Assembly: GCA_002478885.1 (NCBI GenBank)
Contig: DLKC01000069.1
Span: 1 to 64,000, forward strand
DNA length: 64,000 bases
Direction of reading: 5' to 3'
From: Chitinophagaceae bacterium UBA7600
GTDB lineage: Bacteria; Bacteroidota; Bacteroidia; Chitinophagales; Chitinophagaceae
Made by a program: the position numbers and the translations under genes
The notes under the pieces: generated by a model
The model's database searches: none
Seen by the model: only the letters and a program-made list of their open reading frames with translations
What the model was told of the DNA's origin: nothing
Shown here: piece by piece, positions 9,035 to 18,405 of the stretch
Position numbering within the stretch: position 1 is the first letter of the stretch
How the letters are laid out: every line of letters begins with the position of its first letter

Positions 9035-9663
9035 CCCGGGAATACCTTGTGTTTTCTTTCTTTCATAAGCGCCGCGATAGTTTGTGCGTCGCCGGTTATG
9101 TCGCTTAATTGTTCAGAAATGCTGTCGTAGGTTTTTTCGTCCTTGTTCTGGCTAAGTTTGAAAACATGCTCAACAGCAGTGATTTCTATTTCAAAAGCAA
9201 CAATTGCTTTCATCATTTGTTTTACATAAGCTTCATCCATTTTTTGCAGCAATGAAGGCGATTGGGGGTTATTTTCAAACTTCTCCGTTAGCCTTGTTAG
9301 CACTTCGAGCAACCCTGATTCATCAGTAAAACGCAGTTTCCCTTTCGCATGTACGGCCTGGTAATTCCAGGTGCTGGCCGATTGCTTATTGCCGTACCAG
9401 CTTGCGCTTATGTAATTATGTGCCCCGTAGAAGATAGCAAGTACATCTTCATTGGTTTCAAATGCTTTTGTGTGCTCCTGCTTTCGCATAGCATGGGCTA
9501 AAAGAAAAAGCCGGCCATCTCTTTCTTCGATGAGTACGGGGATATGTGTGGCAACAGGCTTTCTTTCTGCGTCGGTACCGCACAAGATAATAAATGGATG
9601 CGCGTGCATAAATGCGGTGATCTCTTGGTTGTCGGCAGTCTTAAAATGCGGAACATTATACAT
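9031..9663 (-). CDS. PaiB-type FMN-binding split-barrel protein
   Basis: A 210-residue protein of the FMN-binding negative transcriptional regulator (PaiB) family. It opens MYNVPHFKTAD and contains HIPVLIEE, FYGAHNYISASWYG and TWNYQAVHAKG, all typical of PaiB, at the family's usual length. PaiB was described as a regulator in Bacillus, but the split barrel suggests a flavin- or haem-related activity in many members. Here it is the first gene of a two-gene unit with the phosphodiesterase. No DNA-binding motif is evident. Confidence 0.85.
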   Translation of the reverse strand: MYNVPHFKTADNQEITAFMHAHPFIILCGTDAERKPVATHIPVLIEERDGRLFLLAHAMRKQEHTKAFETNEDVLAIFYGAHNYISASWYGNKQSASTWNYQAVHAKGKLRFTDESGLLEVLTRLTEKFENNPQSPSLLQKMDEAYVKQMMKAIVAFEIEITAVEHVFKLSQNKDEKTYDSISEQLSDITGDAQTIAALMKERKHKVFPG

Positions 9664-9745
9664 GTGCCGAAGTTAAGCAATCGCTCTATGCGGGCAACCT
9701 GTGTTCACTGTTGGGCGGCCGGCAAAGCTGCACAATGGAACAGCA

Positions 9746-9797
9746 GCACAAGAGTGCGACGCAAGAGACGACGCCATAAATACCTTAAGCCGGGTAC
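9746..9797. repeat. Right arm of the dispersed hairpin repeat (solo)
   Basis: ACAAGAGTGCGACGCAAGAG, then ACGACGCCAT and the AAGCCGGGTAC tail. It lies between the divergent genes at 9663 and 9886. Confidence 0.8.
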
Positions 9798-9819
9798 ATA
9801 AATCTTTTACCGCCTGGGT

Positions 9820-9827
9820 TATTTTTG
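9820..9827 (+). promoter_or_regulatory. Possible Bacteroidota -7 box (TAnnTTTG)
   Basis: TATTTTTG fits TAnnTTTG exactly and lies 59 bp before the ATG at 9886. No good TTTG -33 element is visible at the usual distance, so this is only a candidate. Confidence 0.4.
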
Positions 9828-9885
9828 TAATAATTTAATCACGAAAACATACATTCGCTAAATCTCACTTCAATAACAGCACATT

Positions 9886-11571
9886 ATGAAAAAATTGTTG
9901 CGCTATACCCTGCTTTTCGCGGCCATACTGCTTTTCGCTACTTCCTGTAAGAAATCTGTTCCTGACCAGGTAAAATATATTCCGAAAGACGCGATGTTTA
10001 TTCTTGACCTTGACTGGAAAAGCCTGTCTGATAAGGCCGCCAAGGGAAATATTAACTGGGATTCTCTTTTTAAATCTGCCAATGTTACCAGCGATACAGA
10101 ATTTGCCTTTGTAAAAGGTAAGATTGATGAGTTCATGAAATCCGGCATTGATGAATCGGCCAACGTTTTTTTATTTATTAAAACCGGTGGGTCTATCATG
10201 ACTGGTCAATCGACTTCCGCGGGTGCGGTGGTTGCAATGAAAGATGCCGGCATGTTTGAGTCGTATATTAAAAAGCAACCAGGCATTGGTGAAGTAAAGA
10301 AAGGCAGTGATTACAGTTACGTAGCGCTGCAGGGTGATTTATTTGTCGGCTGGAATAAAGATGTGGCTATTCTTACCAGTGCCGATATGAATACCGGCCA
10401 GGATGGTTCTGAAGCACCCGATCCAAAGAAATCTTTAGATGCTTTGTTTGGCTTGAAGGAAGAAACGTCTGTTGCTTCCATTCCTGAATTTGTTGACTTA
10501 CTTGCCGAAAAAGGCGACATGCTTTTCTTCAGCAACTCAACCGGCGCACTTAATACATTGCCTTTACTGGGTATGACAAAATTTGCCGACCTTCTGAAAG
10601 ATTCATATGGTGCCGGTGTCATCAATTTCGAAGATGGAAAAGTAAATGCAAACTTTAAATCATACAGCGGTAAGGACCTGGCTGATATCTGGAAAAAATA
10701 TGCCGGCCCTACCGTAGATATGGGCATGGTAAGTCAATATCCGTTACCGGTTGAAGGTTATGCGGCCTTTTCATTCAACCCACAGATCATCACAGAAATG
10801 ATTAAGTATGGCGGATTTGAAAGCACTGTAAATGATTTTGTGAGCAAAGAAGGATTTACCACTGACGATATCGTAAAAGCATTTAAGGGCGATTTTGCGA
10901 TCATATTCTCCGATATTGCCGTTACTGAAAAAGAAACCGAATACGAAGGCATTAAATTTAAGAGCAAGCAGCCGACGGCCAAACTTCTTTTCAATGCAAA
11001 AATTGGCGATAAAGTTGCCTTCGATAAAATAATGAAGAAGCTTGTTGAAGAAGGTTTGCTTACCGAAAAAAATGGGCAATACGTTCCTGCCGGTGATAGT
11101 TTTGGTTATTCCCTAAACATCGATAGTAAAAACCTCGTGATTGCTAACGACAGCACATTGCTGCAACAATATCTCGCCGGCAAGGGAAATGCGGCAATAC
11201 CTGCGGCTGTTGCCGATAAATCGAAAGGAAAGTCTTTTGCTTTTTATGTCGACATTAATAAAATTTTGCAGGCAATGCCTGAAGATTCATCAGCCCGGGC
11301 TGCGGTTGATGCGGCGAAAGCAGCATTCAAAGATGCAACAGCTACAGCCGAGAATTTCAATGGAAAATTTGTAGGCAGCAGTATGGAATTGGCTACCATG
11401 CAGCCTTCAGAGAACAGCTTTGTTACGCTGGTGAAATTCTTTTCTTCTGTAGCCCGGCAAATACAACGTGAGGAAGAGCGTTTGCAAAACAGGGGCATGG
11501 TTGATATGGACCAGGAAATGGATTCAGACCGTGTTGAGCCTGCACCACCTGCAGAAGAATCCGCTAAATAA
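9886..11571 (+). CDS. DUF4836 family lipoprotein
   Basis: A 561-residue exported lipoprotein of a Bacteroidota-specific family with unknown role. The signal ends with the lipobox FATSC (C21). The mature protein opens with VKYIPKDAMFILDLDWKSL, the usual DUF4836 start, and continues as a large two-lobed domain without catalytic motifs. The C-terminal 40 residues are charged and proline-rich (VEPAPPAEE). A single gene with its own terminator directly behind the stop. Confidence 0.85.
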   Translation: MKKLLRYTLLFAAILLFATSCKKSVPDQVKYIPKDAMFILDLDWKSLSDKAAKGNINWDSLFKSANVTSDTEFAFVKGKIDEFMKSGIDESANVFLFIKTGGSIMTGQSTSAGAVVAMKDAGMFESYIKKQPGIGEVKKGSDYSYVALQGDLFVGWNKDVAILTSADMNTGQDGSEAPDPKKSLDALFGLKEETSVASIPEFVDLLAEKGDMLFFSNSTGALNTLPLLGMTKFADLLKDSYGAGVINFEDGKVNANFKSYSGKDLADIWKKYAGPTVDMGMVSQYPLPVEGYAAFSFNPQIITEMIKYGGFESTVNDFVSKEGFTTDDIVKAFKGDFAIIFSDIAVTEKETEYEGIKFKSKQPTAKLLFNAKIGDKVAFDKIMKKLVEEGLLTEKNGQYVPAGDSFGYSLNIDSKNLVIANDSTLLQQYLAGKGNAAIPAAVADKSKGKSFAFYVDINKILQAMPEDSSARAAVDAAKAAFKDATATAENFNGKFVGSSMELATMQPSENSFVTLVKFFSSVARQIQREEERLQNRGMVDMDQEMDSDRVEPAPPAEESAK

Positions 11572-11576
11572 TTACA

Positions 11577-11598
11577 GGCTGCGCAAGCAGCCTTTTTT
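11577..11598 (+). terminator. Rho-independent terminator
   Basis: GGCTGC-GCAA-GCAGCC followed by six T, 5 bp after the stop of the DUF4836 gene. Confidence 0.92.
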
Positions 11599-11612
11599 AT
11601 ATAGTCATTGAG

Positions 11613-11662
11613 GCCCGGCTTTTGATTAAAACTTTAACTCCCGTTGCGTCGCACTCTTGTGC
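11613..11662. repeat. Left arm of the dispersed hairpin repeat (solo)
   Basis: GCCCGGCTTTT start and CCGTTGCGTCGCACTCTTGT core, directly after the terminator. No right arm is visible before the next gene. Confidence 0.8.
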
Positions 11663-11708
11663 GGTTTGTTCTATATTCAGCTATCAAAAAAAGCATTGAT
11701 CATTCTGC

Positions 11709-12356
11709 ATGCAGATCGATTTGAAAAATATTGTTCCCATTCCGTTGAAAGATAAATTTTCTAAACGTGGTTCAGATATCTGGAACCGTGAGCTGTCTTT
11801 TTCAAGCGGGGAGTGGGTGAAAGTAAAAGCGCCAAGCGGCACCGGTAAAACTACTTTCATTCATATACTGTATAAGCTGCGTGGCGATTATGAAGGAAGT
11901 GTTTGCTGGCAGCGAAAAGAATTAAGGCAAATTAGCGGAGATGAGCTTGCATCATTGCGCCAGCATAAACTAAGTGTGGTCTTCCAGGACCTTCGGCTGT
12001 TTCCCAACCTTACGGCAAGAGAGAATATTGAACTAAAAAGAGTAATGCAAGCGCCCGTTTGCGAAAGTGTGATGATTGATGAAATGGCAGAGCGATTAGG
12101 CATCACACATATCCTTCAGCAGCGTGCCGGTTTATGCAGTTACGGCGAACAGCAACGTGTTGCAATCGTTCGTTCCCTTATGCAACCTTTTGATTGGTTG
12201 CTGATGGACGAACCTTTTAGTCATCTCGACCAGGATAATATCAGCAGAGCTGCAGCCTTAATCGAAGAAGAATGCAGCAAAAGAAAGGCGGGCTTCCTGT
12301 TAACAGACCTTGACGAAGATGCGCATTTTAAATACAGCAGGTTCTTAAATTTATAA
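11709..12356 (+). CDS. ABC transporter ATP-binding protein (MacB/LolD-like)
   Basis: A 215-residue nucleotide-binding subunit. The Walker A is APSGTGKTT (K47), with Ala where the first Gly is usual. QDLRLFPNLTARENI is the Q-loop region, SYGEQQR the signature and LLMDEPFSHLD the Walker B. The short size and motifs fit the LolD/MacB/FtsE group, which works with permeases of the FtsX fold. One such permease gene follows 30 bp later, so the two form a transporter or mechanotransmission complex in the inner membrane. The substrate is unknown. Confidence 0.88.
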   Translation: MQIDLKNIVPIPLKDKFSKRGSDIWNRELSFSSGEWVKVKAPSGTGKTTFIHILYKLRGDYEGSVCWQRKELRQISGDELASLRQHKLSVVFQDLRLFPNLTARENIELKRVMQAPVCESVMIDEMAERLGITHILQQRAGLCSYGEQQRVAIVRSLMQPFDWLLMDEPFSHLDQDNISRAAALIEEECSKRKAGFLLTDLDEDAHFKYSRFLNL

Positions 12357-12386
12357 TCATTCACCATTCACGATTGACCATTCACC

Positions 12387-13571
12387 ATGCTGAACCAGTT
12401 GCTCAAAAAGCTCATACGCACAGGCAGCGGCCGCACAAGATTTATCCTGGCAATTGTGGGGCTGTCGGTTGCGCTGTTATTGATTCTCTCCGCCGTGCAA
12501 CTGCAATCAAATTATAATGACCTTTTGCACAGCAAGACCAACCAGGATAGCATCGCAAATTTTCTGGTGATCAATAAAGCGGTTACTGATAAAACGGTTG
12601 GTGCAACCAGTTTAACCGATGCAGAAATCACTGATCTAAAACGGCAACCTTTTGTTGATGAAATGGGCGTGTTAACACCCAGTCGTTTTAAAGTAGCAGC
12701 ACAAAGCATCAGCGATAAAATCCCCTTTTATTCTGATATATTTTTTGAAAGCGTACCCGATGAATTTATCGACGTAAAGTCCGACGACTGGAAATGGGAT
12801 GAGCATTCGAATTTTATCCCGATGATCGTTCCGAACCAGTTTCTCGATATGTACAATTTCGGTTTTGCCACTTCACAAGACCTGCCTCAGCTTACACAGG
12901 AACTTGTAAAAAGCCTGCCCATTGAAATAAGAATAAAAGATGTGATTGGTCGCGTTACCTATTACGGTAAAGTCGTAGGCTTCAGTGATAGAATTTCTTC
13001 GGTGCTGGTGCCGCAACCTTTTATGGATTGGGCGAATAAAGAATATGGTACCACTGTTAGCAGCAAAGCATCCAGGGTTGTCATAAGAACAAAAGATCCC
13101 GGCAACCCCGAACTTGTGGGATATTTAAAAGATCATGGCCTTACTACCGATGCAGATAAAACAAGGTTTAGCAAATACCGGCAGGTGGTTGATACGGTCG
13201 TAACCATTTCGTGGTTTACCGGTGCAGTAATGTTGTTGTTCGCGCTGCTCATCTTTACCTTATTCATCCAACTTACCGTTGCTTCCTGCAAAGAAGAAAT
13301 CAATTTGCTGATCACACTTGGCACTGCGCCAAAACAGTTGCAACGGTTTCTGATGAATCAATTCTTCCCCCCTAATATTCTTATTGTGGCGCTTACCCTG
13401 ATTGTGCTTGCTGTGTTGCAATTATTATTGAAATATTTTTTGGAAGCTCAGCATATTTATATCAGCTCTTTTATTGCTGCCAGTACATTTGTTGCCGCTG
13501 TATTCATCCTCGCAGTTTTGTGGCTGGTAAATGCTATGACCATAAAGAAATATATCGCTGCAACAGCTTAA
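12387..13571 (+). CDS. ABC transporter permease, FtsX/MacB fold
   Basis: A 394-residue membrane protein with the classic four-helix plan. Helix 1 is near residues 18-40, a periplasmic domain runs to about 270, and three helices lie near 272-296, 322-346 and 356-386. It is paired with the ATPase just upstream. The intergenic spacer has a small CATTCACCAT direct repeat. Members of this fold extract lipoproteins, export peptides or signal across the envelope; which of these applies cannot be told. Confidence 0.83.
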   Translation: MLNQLLKKLIRTGSGRTRFILAIVGLSVALLLILSAVQLQSNYNDLLHSKTNQDSIANFLVINKAVTDKTVGATSLTDAEITDLKRQPFVDEMGVLTPSRFKVAAQSISDKIPFYSDIFFESVPDEFIDVKSDDWKWDEHSNFIPMIVPNQFLDMYNFGFATSQDLPQLTQELVKSLPIEIRIKDVIGRVTYYGKVVGFSDRISSVLVPQPFMDWANKEYGTTVSSKASRVVIRTKDPGNPELVGYLKDHGLTTDADKTRFSKYRQVVDTVVTISWFTGAVMLLFALLIFTLFIQLTVASCKEEINLLITLGTAPKQLQRFLMNQFFPPNILIVALTLIVLAVLQLLLKYFLEAQHIYISSFIAASTFVAAVFILAVLWLVNAMTIKKYIAATA

Positions 13572-13608
13572 ACGCTAAGCAGAACATTCATTTTAAAAAT
13601 GTAGCTTA

Positions 13609-13625
13609 GGTGCAAACTTTGCACC
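13609..13625 (+). promoter_or_regulatory. Perfect palindrome overlapping a -7-like box
   Basis: GGTGCAAACTTTGCACC is a perfect inverted repeat with 8-bp arms, ending 3 bp before the ATG at 13629. AAACTTTG inside it resembles the TAnnTTTG -7 box with one mismatch, so transcripts would start almost at the ATG. It may be an operator, or only a promoter that happens to be symmetric. Confidence 0.45.
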
Positions 13626-13628
13626 CGT

Positions 13629-14966
13629 ATGAATAAGCGTAAATTTATAAAATTATCATCAGCATTAATGGCAACCCCGTTCATAGCACCCTTAAGATCC
13701 TTTGCACAGAATGCAAGGCTTACCAACTGGGCCGGCAACCTAACTTACAGTACCAGCAACGTATTTTATCCAAAGACGATTGAAGAAGTTCAATCACTCA
13801 TAAAACAGCATGAAAAAATAAAAGTACTTGGAACAAGGCATTGTTTTAATACTATCGCAGACAGTACAGACAACCTTCTCTCCACTAAAGAAATGAACAA
13901 AGTTGTTTCACTCGATGCAAACGCCAGAACGGTAACAATTGAGGGTGGAATGAACTATGGCCAGCTATGTCCAATCTTAAACGACAAAGGATTTGCATTG
14001 CATAACCTGGCTTCGCTTCCACATATTTCTGTGGCCGGGGCCTGCACTACCGCAACGCACGGTTCAGGAGTAAAAAATGGCAACCTTGCCACCGCCGTAA
14101 TTGGTTTGCAGATCGTAACCGCCAGCGGCGATATTGTAAACCTGTCCAAAAAAGAAGATGCGGAACAGTTTAACGCAGCTGTTATTTCGCTTGGTGCTTT
14201 GGGCGTAATTGCAAAAATTACACTTGCATTACAGCCGGCTTTCAAAATGAAGCAATATGTTTTTGAGCGTTTGCCTTTGCAGGAACTTAAAAGAAATTTT
14301 GATAAGATTGTCTCCGCCGGATATAGTGTAAGTCTTTTTACCGACTGGCAGAACGATTTCATCAATGAAGTTTGGGTCAAAGCGCAGGAAGATGACAATT
14401 CTGCCGCCGACCCGGAATTTTATGGTGCAAAAGCCGCAACACAAAACATGCACCCGATTGCAGCTTTATCGGCTGAGAATTGCACAGAACAAATGGGCGT
14501 TCCCGGCGCATGGTACGAGCGCATGCCGCATTTTAAAATGGGCTTTACGCCAAGTAGTGGCAAGGAGCTTCAAGCCGAATACTTCGTGCCGCATAAACAC
14601 GCAGTAGACGCAATACTTGCTATTCAACGTATGGGAAAAGCCATTGGACCTCACCTTTTTATTTCAGAAATACGCACTATAAGAAAGGATAACCTGTGGA
14701 TGAGCCCACACCGCAGCGAAGACTGTGTTGCTATTCATTTTACCTGGAAGCAGGAATGGGATGCAGTGACCACCCTCTTGCCGGTCATAGAGAAAGAGCT
14801 GGTTCCTTATAGCGCAAGGCCGCATTGGGGAAAAATATTTACCATGCCTGCCAAACAACTCGCCTCACACTATGAAAAACTTGATGACTTTAAAAAGCTG
14901 GCCAAACAATACGATCCTAAGGGCAAATTCCGTAATGCATTTTTAGACAAAAATATTTTTGCGTGA
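13629..14966 (+). CDS. FAD-linked sugar-lactone/alditol oxidase (VAO family)
   Basis: A 445-residue exported flavoenzyme. The N-terminal FAD-binding domain shows GTRHCFN with H71 at the position that binds FAD covalently in alditol oxidase relatives, and TATHGSG. The C-terminal half is the D-arabinono-1,4-lactone oxidase-type domain with ARPHWGKIF. A signal-like start (MNKRKFIKLSSALMATPF) points to the periplasm. It likely oxidises a polyol or sugar lactone, reducing O2 to H2O2. The usual HSFN reads HCFN here, putting a cysteine next to the flavin-linking histidine. Confidence 0.85.
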   Translation: MNKRKFIKLSSALMATPFIAPLRSFAQNARLTNWAGNLTYSTSNVFYPKTIEEVQSLIKQHEKIKVLGTRHCFNTIADSTDNLLSTKEMNKVVSLDANARTVTIEGGMNYGQLCPILNDKGFALHNLASLPHISVAGACTTATHGSGVKNGNLATAVIGLQIVTASGDIVNLSKKEDAEQFNAAVISLGALGVIAKITLALQPAFKMKQYVFERLPLQELKRNFDKIVSAGYSVSLFTDWQNDFINEVWVKAQEDDNSAADPEFYGAKAATQNMHPIAALSAENCTEQMGVPGAWYERMPHFKMGFTPSSGKELQAEYFVPHKHAVDAILAIQRMGKAIGPHLFISEIRTIRKDNLWMSPHRSEDCVAIHFTWKQEWDAVTTLLPVIEKELVPYSARPHWGKIFTMPAKQLASHYEKLDDFKKLAKQYDPKGKFRNAFLDKNIFA

Positions 14967-14974
14967 TTTTTATG

Positions 14975-15024
14975 TGCCCAGCTTAGGAATAACAATTGGG
15001 CTTTGCTTGCGTCGCACTCTTCAA
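14975..15024. repeat. Left arm of the dispersed hairpin repeat (solo)
   Basis: TGCCCAGCTTAGG start and TTGCTTGCGTCGCACTCTTC core, between the oxidase and acetyltransferase genes. Confidence 0.75.
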
Positions 15025-15108
15025 CTGCTGTAATACTGCTGGGCATGTATTTTTTAAACGCCATATCGAATTTTTTAAAGGCCTGATATTTCAAAATAAT
15101 TAAAACTT

Positions 15109-15687
15109 ATGGCAGAAGAGAGCAACGACCTTTTCGGTAAAATGTTGAAAGGCGGAACAATTGATAACAGCGATCCTCAAATGTACCGGCTTTGGGAAGC
15201 AGTGGCGAAAACAATTGAGCTTTCTGCAGCACTCAACACATCTGTTAACATCGATGAGATAAGAGAGCGACTAAGCGAGCTTACGGGTAAGCAGATAGAC
15301 TTGAGCACCATTGTTTTTATTCCCTTCTATACCAACTTTGGAAAGCACATAACCATTGGTAAAAGTGTTTTTATCAATCATGCGTGCAGCTTTCTCGATC
15401 TCGGAGGAATAACGATCGAAGACAATGTTTTAATAGGGCCCAAAGTCAATTTAATTACCGAAAACCATCCGGTAAATCCCGCACAAAGGAAATCGCTTGT
15501 ACTCGGCTCAATACGCATTAAAAAAAATGCCTGGCTTGGCGCAGGAGTAACAGTATTGCCCGGTGTTACAATAGGAGAAAATGCAATTGTTGCGGCAGGC
15601 GCAGTAGTAACTAAAGATGTTGCTGACAATTCTGTAGTCGGAGGTGTTCCGGCCAAGTTAATTAAGTCAATAGAGGAAGCTGAATGA
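15109..15687 (+). CDS. Hexapeptide-repeat sugar O-acetyltransferase
   Basis: A 192-residue left-handed beta-helix acyltransferase of the maltose/galactoside acetyltransferase type. The N-terminal helical cap spans about 1-60. From about residue 75, hexapeptide turns run through ITIGKSVFINHAC, ITIEDNVLIGPKV and VTIGENAIVAAGAVVTKDV, ending with VGGVPAKLI. TENHPV holds the likely catalytic His. It probably transfers acetyl from acetyl-CoA to a sugar in the cytoplasm; the acceptor is unknown. Confidence 0.9.
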   Translation: MAEESNDLFGKMLKGGTIDNSDPQMYRLWEAVAKTIELSAALNTSVNIDEIRERLSELTGKQIDLSTIVFIPFYTNFGKHITIGKSVFINHACSFLDLGGITIEDNVLIGPKVNLITENHPVNPAQRKSLVLGSIRIKKNAWLGAGVTVLPGVTIGENAIVAAGAVVTKDVADNSVVGGVPAKLIKSIEEAE

Positions 15688-15831
15688 GCGTCGATCCGAC
15701 ATTTTGAATCAATAAAATCATTTTTTGTTATTTGTTTGCACGGGCAAAATAATATTGCTGGTTTGTGCAGGCAGTAGTTGCAGGCCGAATGGAAACCAAC
15801 AATGGAAACAAGTCGCCATAAAACGGGAACG

Positions 15832-15880
15832 CACAAGAGTGCGACGCAAGTAAAGATGCCATGAAGCGGAAAGCTGGATA
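15832..15880. repeat. Right arm of the dispersed hairpin repeat (solo)
   Basis: CACAAGAGTGCGACGCAAGT, then AAGATGCCAT and an AAAGCTGG tail. It separates the convergent ends at 15687 and 15904. Confidence 0.8.
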
Positions 15881-15903
15881 CAAAAAATTATCGGCCATTC
15901 ATG

Positions 15904-17760
15904 TTAAGGCACGGATATCTTATTGTTGATCCTGTTTACATCAGCCATTTTTTTTGATGGGTCGAGCTCTATTTCCTTAATGTCGGCCACATTGCCATCG
16001 ATATATAAGCTGTAATCGGGGTTTACCCACTTCCATTCGTCGTGGAGTATGTAAGGCTGCTTTTCATCCGCTGGTTTGGTGCCATACATAAGGTTCATGG
16101 GTATGTAATGCATTTCTTTGTTGCCGTTCTTATAAGTAATGAGCAGGTCGATGGGCATTGGCATAAGGCCATTGCGTTTGAGTATAATTTTTGTCTTTCC
16201 GTTTTCTGTAGATACGTCGCCGATGCTGTAGTCAATCGTTTTTGTTGTGTAGACCATATACTCTTTGTACCACTGCAATTCTATGCCGCTTACCTTTTCT
16301 GCAACACGGATAAAATCATTTGGGTTGGGATGTTTAAACCGCCATTGGTTGTAATATTCGAGGAGTATTTTATCAAGCACTTTGTCGCCGACGATATAAC
16401 CAAGCTGTGCCATAAACACAGCGCCTTTTGAATACGCCGCGGAAGAGTAGGCATAGTTGGTGTTGTAATGATCGGAGTGGGTTGCCATTGGTTCTTCCAT
16501 TTTACCTTTTGCCAGGCGGAAATAAGAATCGTAAGCATTTGTAAAAGGAAAAGCTGTCGTATCCCGACGCAACCATGCACTGGTGCGCAGTTCCGCATAG
16601 GTGGTAAAGCCTTCGTCCATCCACGGGTAAAGACTTTCGTTGGTACCCATCATTCCCTGGAACCAGCTATGCATCCATTCGTGAATAGCAGTACCTATAC
16701 TGAAATTTTTGATGAGCGTTGCCATGGGATATTCCATGCCGCCATCACCGCCCTGTATGAATGAATAATTCTTGTAAGGATAGGCACCGAATGTTTTGGC
16801 AATAAAAGGATAAGCAACAACTGTGGTATCGGCAAGCGCTTTCCATTTAGCTTCCACCGAATCGACTTTTTTATAAACTACGTAGATCAACGGGCCGTTT
16901 GGCGCTTGTCTTTTTTGCATGGTAAACTCAGGATCAGCTGCCCACACAAAATCGTGCACGTTCTGCGCGCTAAACTTCCAGATGAGCTTTTGGCCTGCCG
17001 GTTGTTTCACTTTAGTGCCTTCGACCTGGTATCCAAAGCCTACTTCGTTTGCGTTTTGAAGCGTGCCAGTGCCGGCAAGCATGTATGTTTTATCGATGCT
17101 GATATTTACATCGTAGTCGCCCCAAACGCCATAAAATTCTCTTGCGATATACGGATTTGCATTCCAGCCCTGGTAATCATATTCCGTAACTTTTGGATAC
17201 CATTGGCTCATACTGTAACGAATATTCTCAGCATTGTCTCTTCCGCTGCGCCTGACCTGTATAGGCACCTGCGATTTGAAAGCTATATCCATACTTGTTT
17301 TGCTGTGTGGTAAAATAGCTTTGCTTAATTGTACTTCGAGTATGGTTTCGTGGTAGACGAGTTTTTGCGCAATGCCTGCTATCTTTAAAGTAAGCACACT
17401 ATCGTAGCCAATTTCATTGGGCTGCAGTTTGCTGATGCGGTCTTTTACACGGCTATCCCAGTCGAGAATGGTGTTGCCTTTGCGGTCGGTGCCAAGTTCT
17501 GTTTTGCCAAGTTCGCGGCTGCGCACATCCATCATACTGCCGGGCTGAAAAGCATTCCAGTAAAGATGTACAAAGATGCGGTTAAGTGTATCGGGCGAAT
17601 TGTTCCAGTAATCTATTTTCTCTGTTCCGGTGAATTGATTGGTCGCCACGTTCATGTCAACATCGATTACATACTTAATCTTTTGTTGCCACCTGTCGGG
17701 CTGCGCGATACCTAGATTTATTGCCAGCGCAAATACCAAAACGAGCTGTACTTTTTTCAT
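15904..17760 (-). CDS. M1 family zinc aminopeptidase, secreted
   Basis: A 618-residue metallopeptidase with a signal peptide at 1-19 (ending LGIAQ). The substrate-binding exopeptidase-type motif reads GGMEYP instead of GAMEN. The zinc site HEWMH begins at H360 (H360, E361, H364), and the third ligand E383 is in WMDEGFTTYAE, exactly the HExxH-x18-E spacing. The N-terminal beta domain covers about 25-220. It likely trims peptides in the periplasm. The next gene on the same strand is a PepSY-like protein. Confidence 0.92.
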   Translation of the reverse strand: MKKVQLVLVFALAINLGIAQPDRWQQKIKYVIDVDMNVATNQFTGTEKIDYWNNSPDTLNRIFVHLYWNAFQPGSMMDVRSRELGKTELGTDRKGNTILDWDSRVKDRISKLQPNEIGYDSVLTLKIAGIAQKLVYHETILEVQLSKAILPHSKTSMDIAFKSQVPIQVRRSGRDNAENIRYSMSQWYPKVTEYDYQGWNANPYIAREFYGVWGDYDVNISIDKTYMLAGTGTLQNANEVGFGYQVEGTKVKQPAGQKLIWKFSAQNVHDFVWAADPEFTMQKRQAPNGPLIYVVYKKVDSVEAKWKALADTTVVAYPFIAKTFGAYPYKNYSFIQGGDGGMEYPMATLIKNFSIGTAIHEWMHSWFQGMMGTNESLYPWMDEGFTTYAELRTSAWLRRDTTAFPFTNAYDSYFRLAKGKMEEPMATHSDHYNTNYAYSSAAYSKGAVFMAQLGYIVGDKVLDKILLEYYNQWRFKHPNPNDFIRVAEKVSGIELQWYKEYMVYTTKTIDYSIGDVSTENGKTKIILKRNGLMPMPIDLLITYKNGNKEMHYIPMNLMYGTKPADEKQPYILHDEWKWVNPDYSLYIDGNVADIKEIELDPSKKMADVNRINNKISVP

Positions 17761-17846
17761 AATGCCAAATAGATTTACAATCCGGCGAATATAAAAAATG
17801 TGCCGGGTTATATGCGTGTATATTTTACAGCAGAACGGAGATCTGA

Positions 17847-18287
17847 TTATAAGGAAATGCTTTCTTTTTGCAGTTTACCCTTTGCATCGAAATACAGATA
17901 TTTTTTCGATACGGCGCTCTTCTTTACAAATATTCGGTAAACGAGCGACTGGCTGTTTTCGTCGATTTCTACAATGCTGCCTTTTTCCCAATCGCTGTAT
18001 TTGCTTTTGGCAAAGCCATCGACTACTTCGCCGGGAAGGTTCTCAAACTTCAAATTCTTTTCTGTTTTTTCCCATTCGCCTTTGCTGCTGAAGTCGGCTG
18101 ACATTTCCACGCCATTCAAAATAAACTCGGCTCCAAACGAACTGATTTTATCTTTCCACGAAACCTTTTCTGCATGTGGGTATCGCGTTTTAAACGCGTC
18201 GGTAACTTCGGCAGGTATTTTACGAAGTTGTGCCTGCGTAGCAACTGTACTCAATAACAATAACCAAAAGAACATTTGTTTTTTCAT
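17847..18287 (-). CDS. Periplasmic PepSY-like domain protein
   Basis: A 146-residue exported protein. I chose the ATG at 18287 because MKKQMFFWLLLLSTVATQAQ is a clean signal peptide; the longer frame starts 19 codons earlier without one. The mature part carries two similar half-domains (LRKIPAEVTDAFKTRYPHAE and LPGEVVDGFAKSKYSDWE), typical of the BLIP/PepSY-like family in Bacteroidota. Role unknown, possibly protease inhibition or binding. It precedes the M1 peptidase gene by 86 bp in the same direction. Confidence 0.83.
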   Translation of the reverse strand: MKKQMFFWLLLLSTVATQAQLRKIPAEVTDAFKTRYPHAEKVSWKDKISSFGAEFILNGVEMSADFSSKGEWEKTEKNLKFENLPGEVVDGFAKSKYSDWEKGSIVEIDENSQSLVYRIFVKKSAVSKKYLYFDAKGKLQKESISL

Positions 18288-18405
18288 ATTGCTTTTTTTT
18301 GAACCGTTGCAAACTTCGTATAAAAATTTCAACGGAAATATCAATATTATTCAAGTTAACGCTGTTCTAACAAGCAACATTTTCTAAATAGCTGGAGGTT
18401 TTGTT

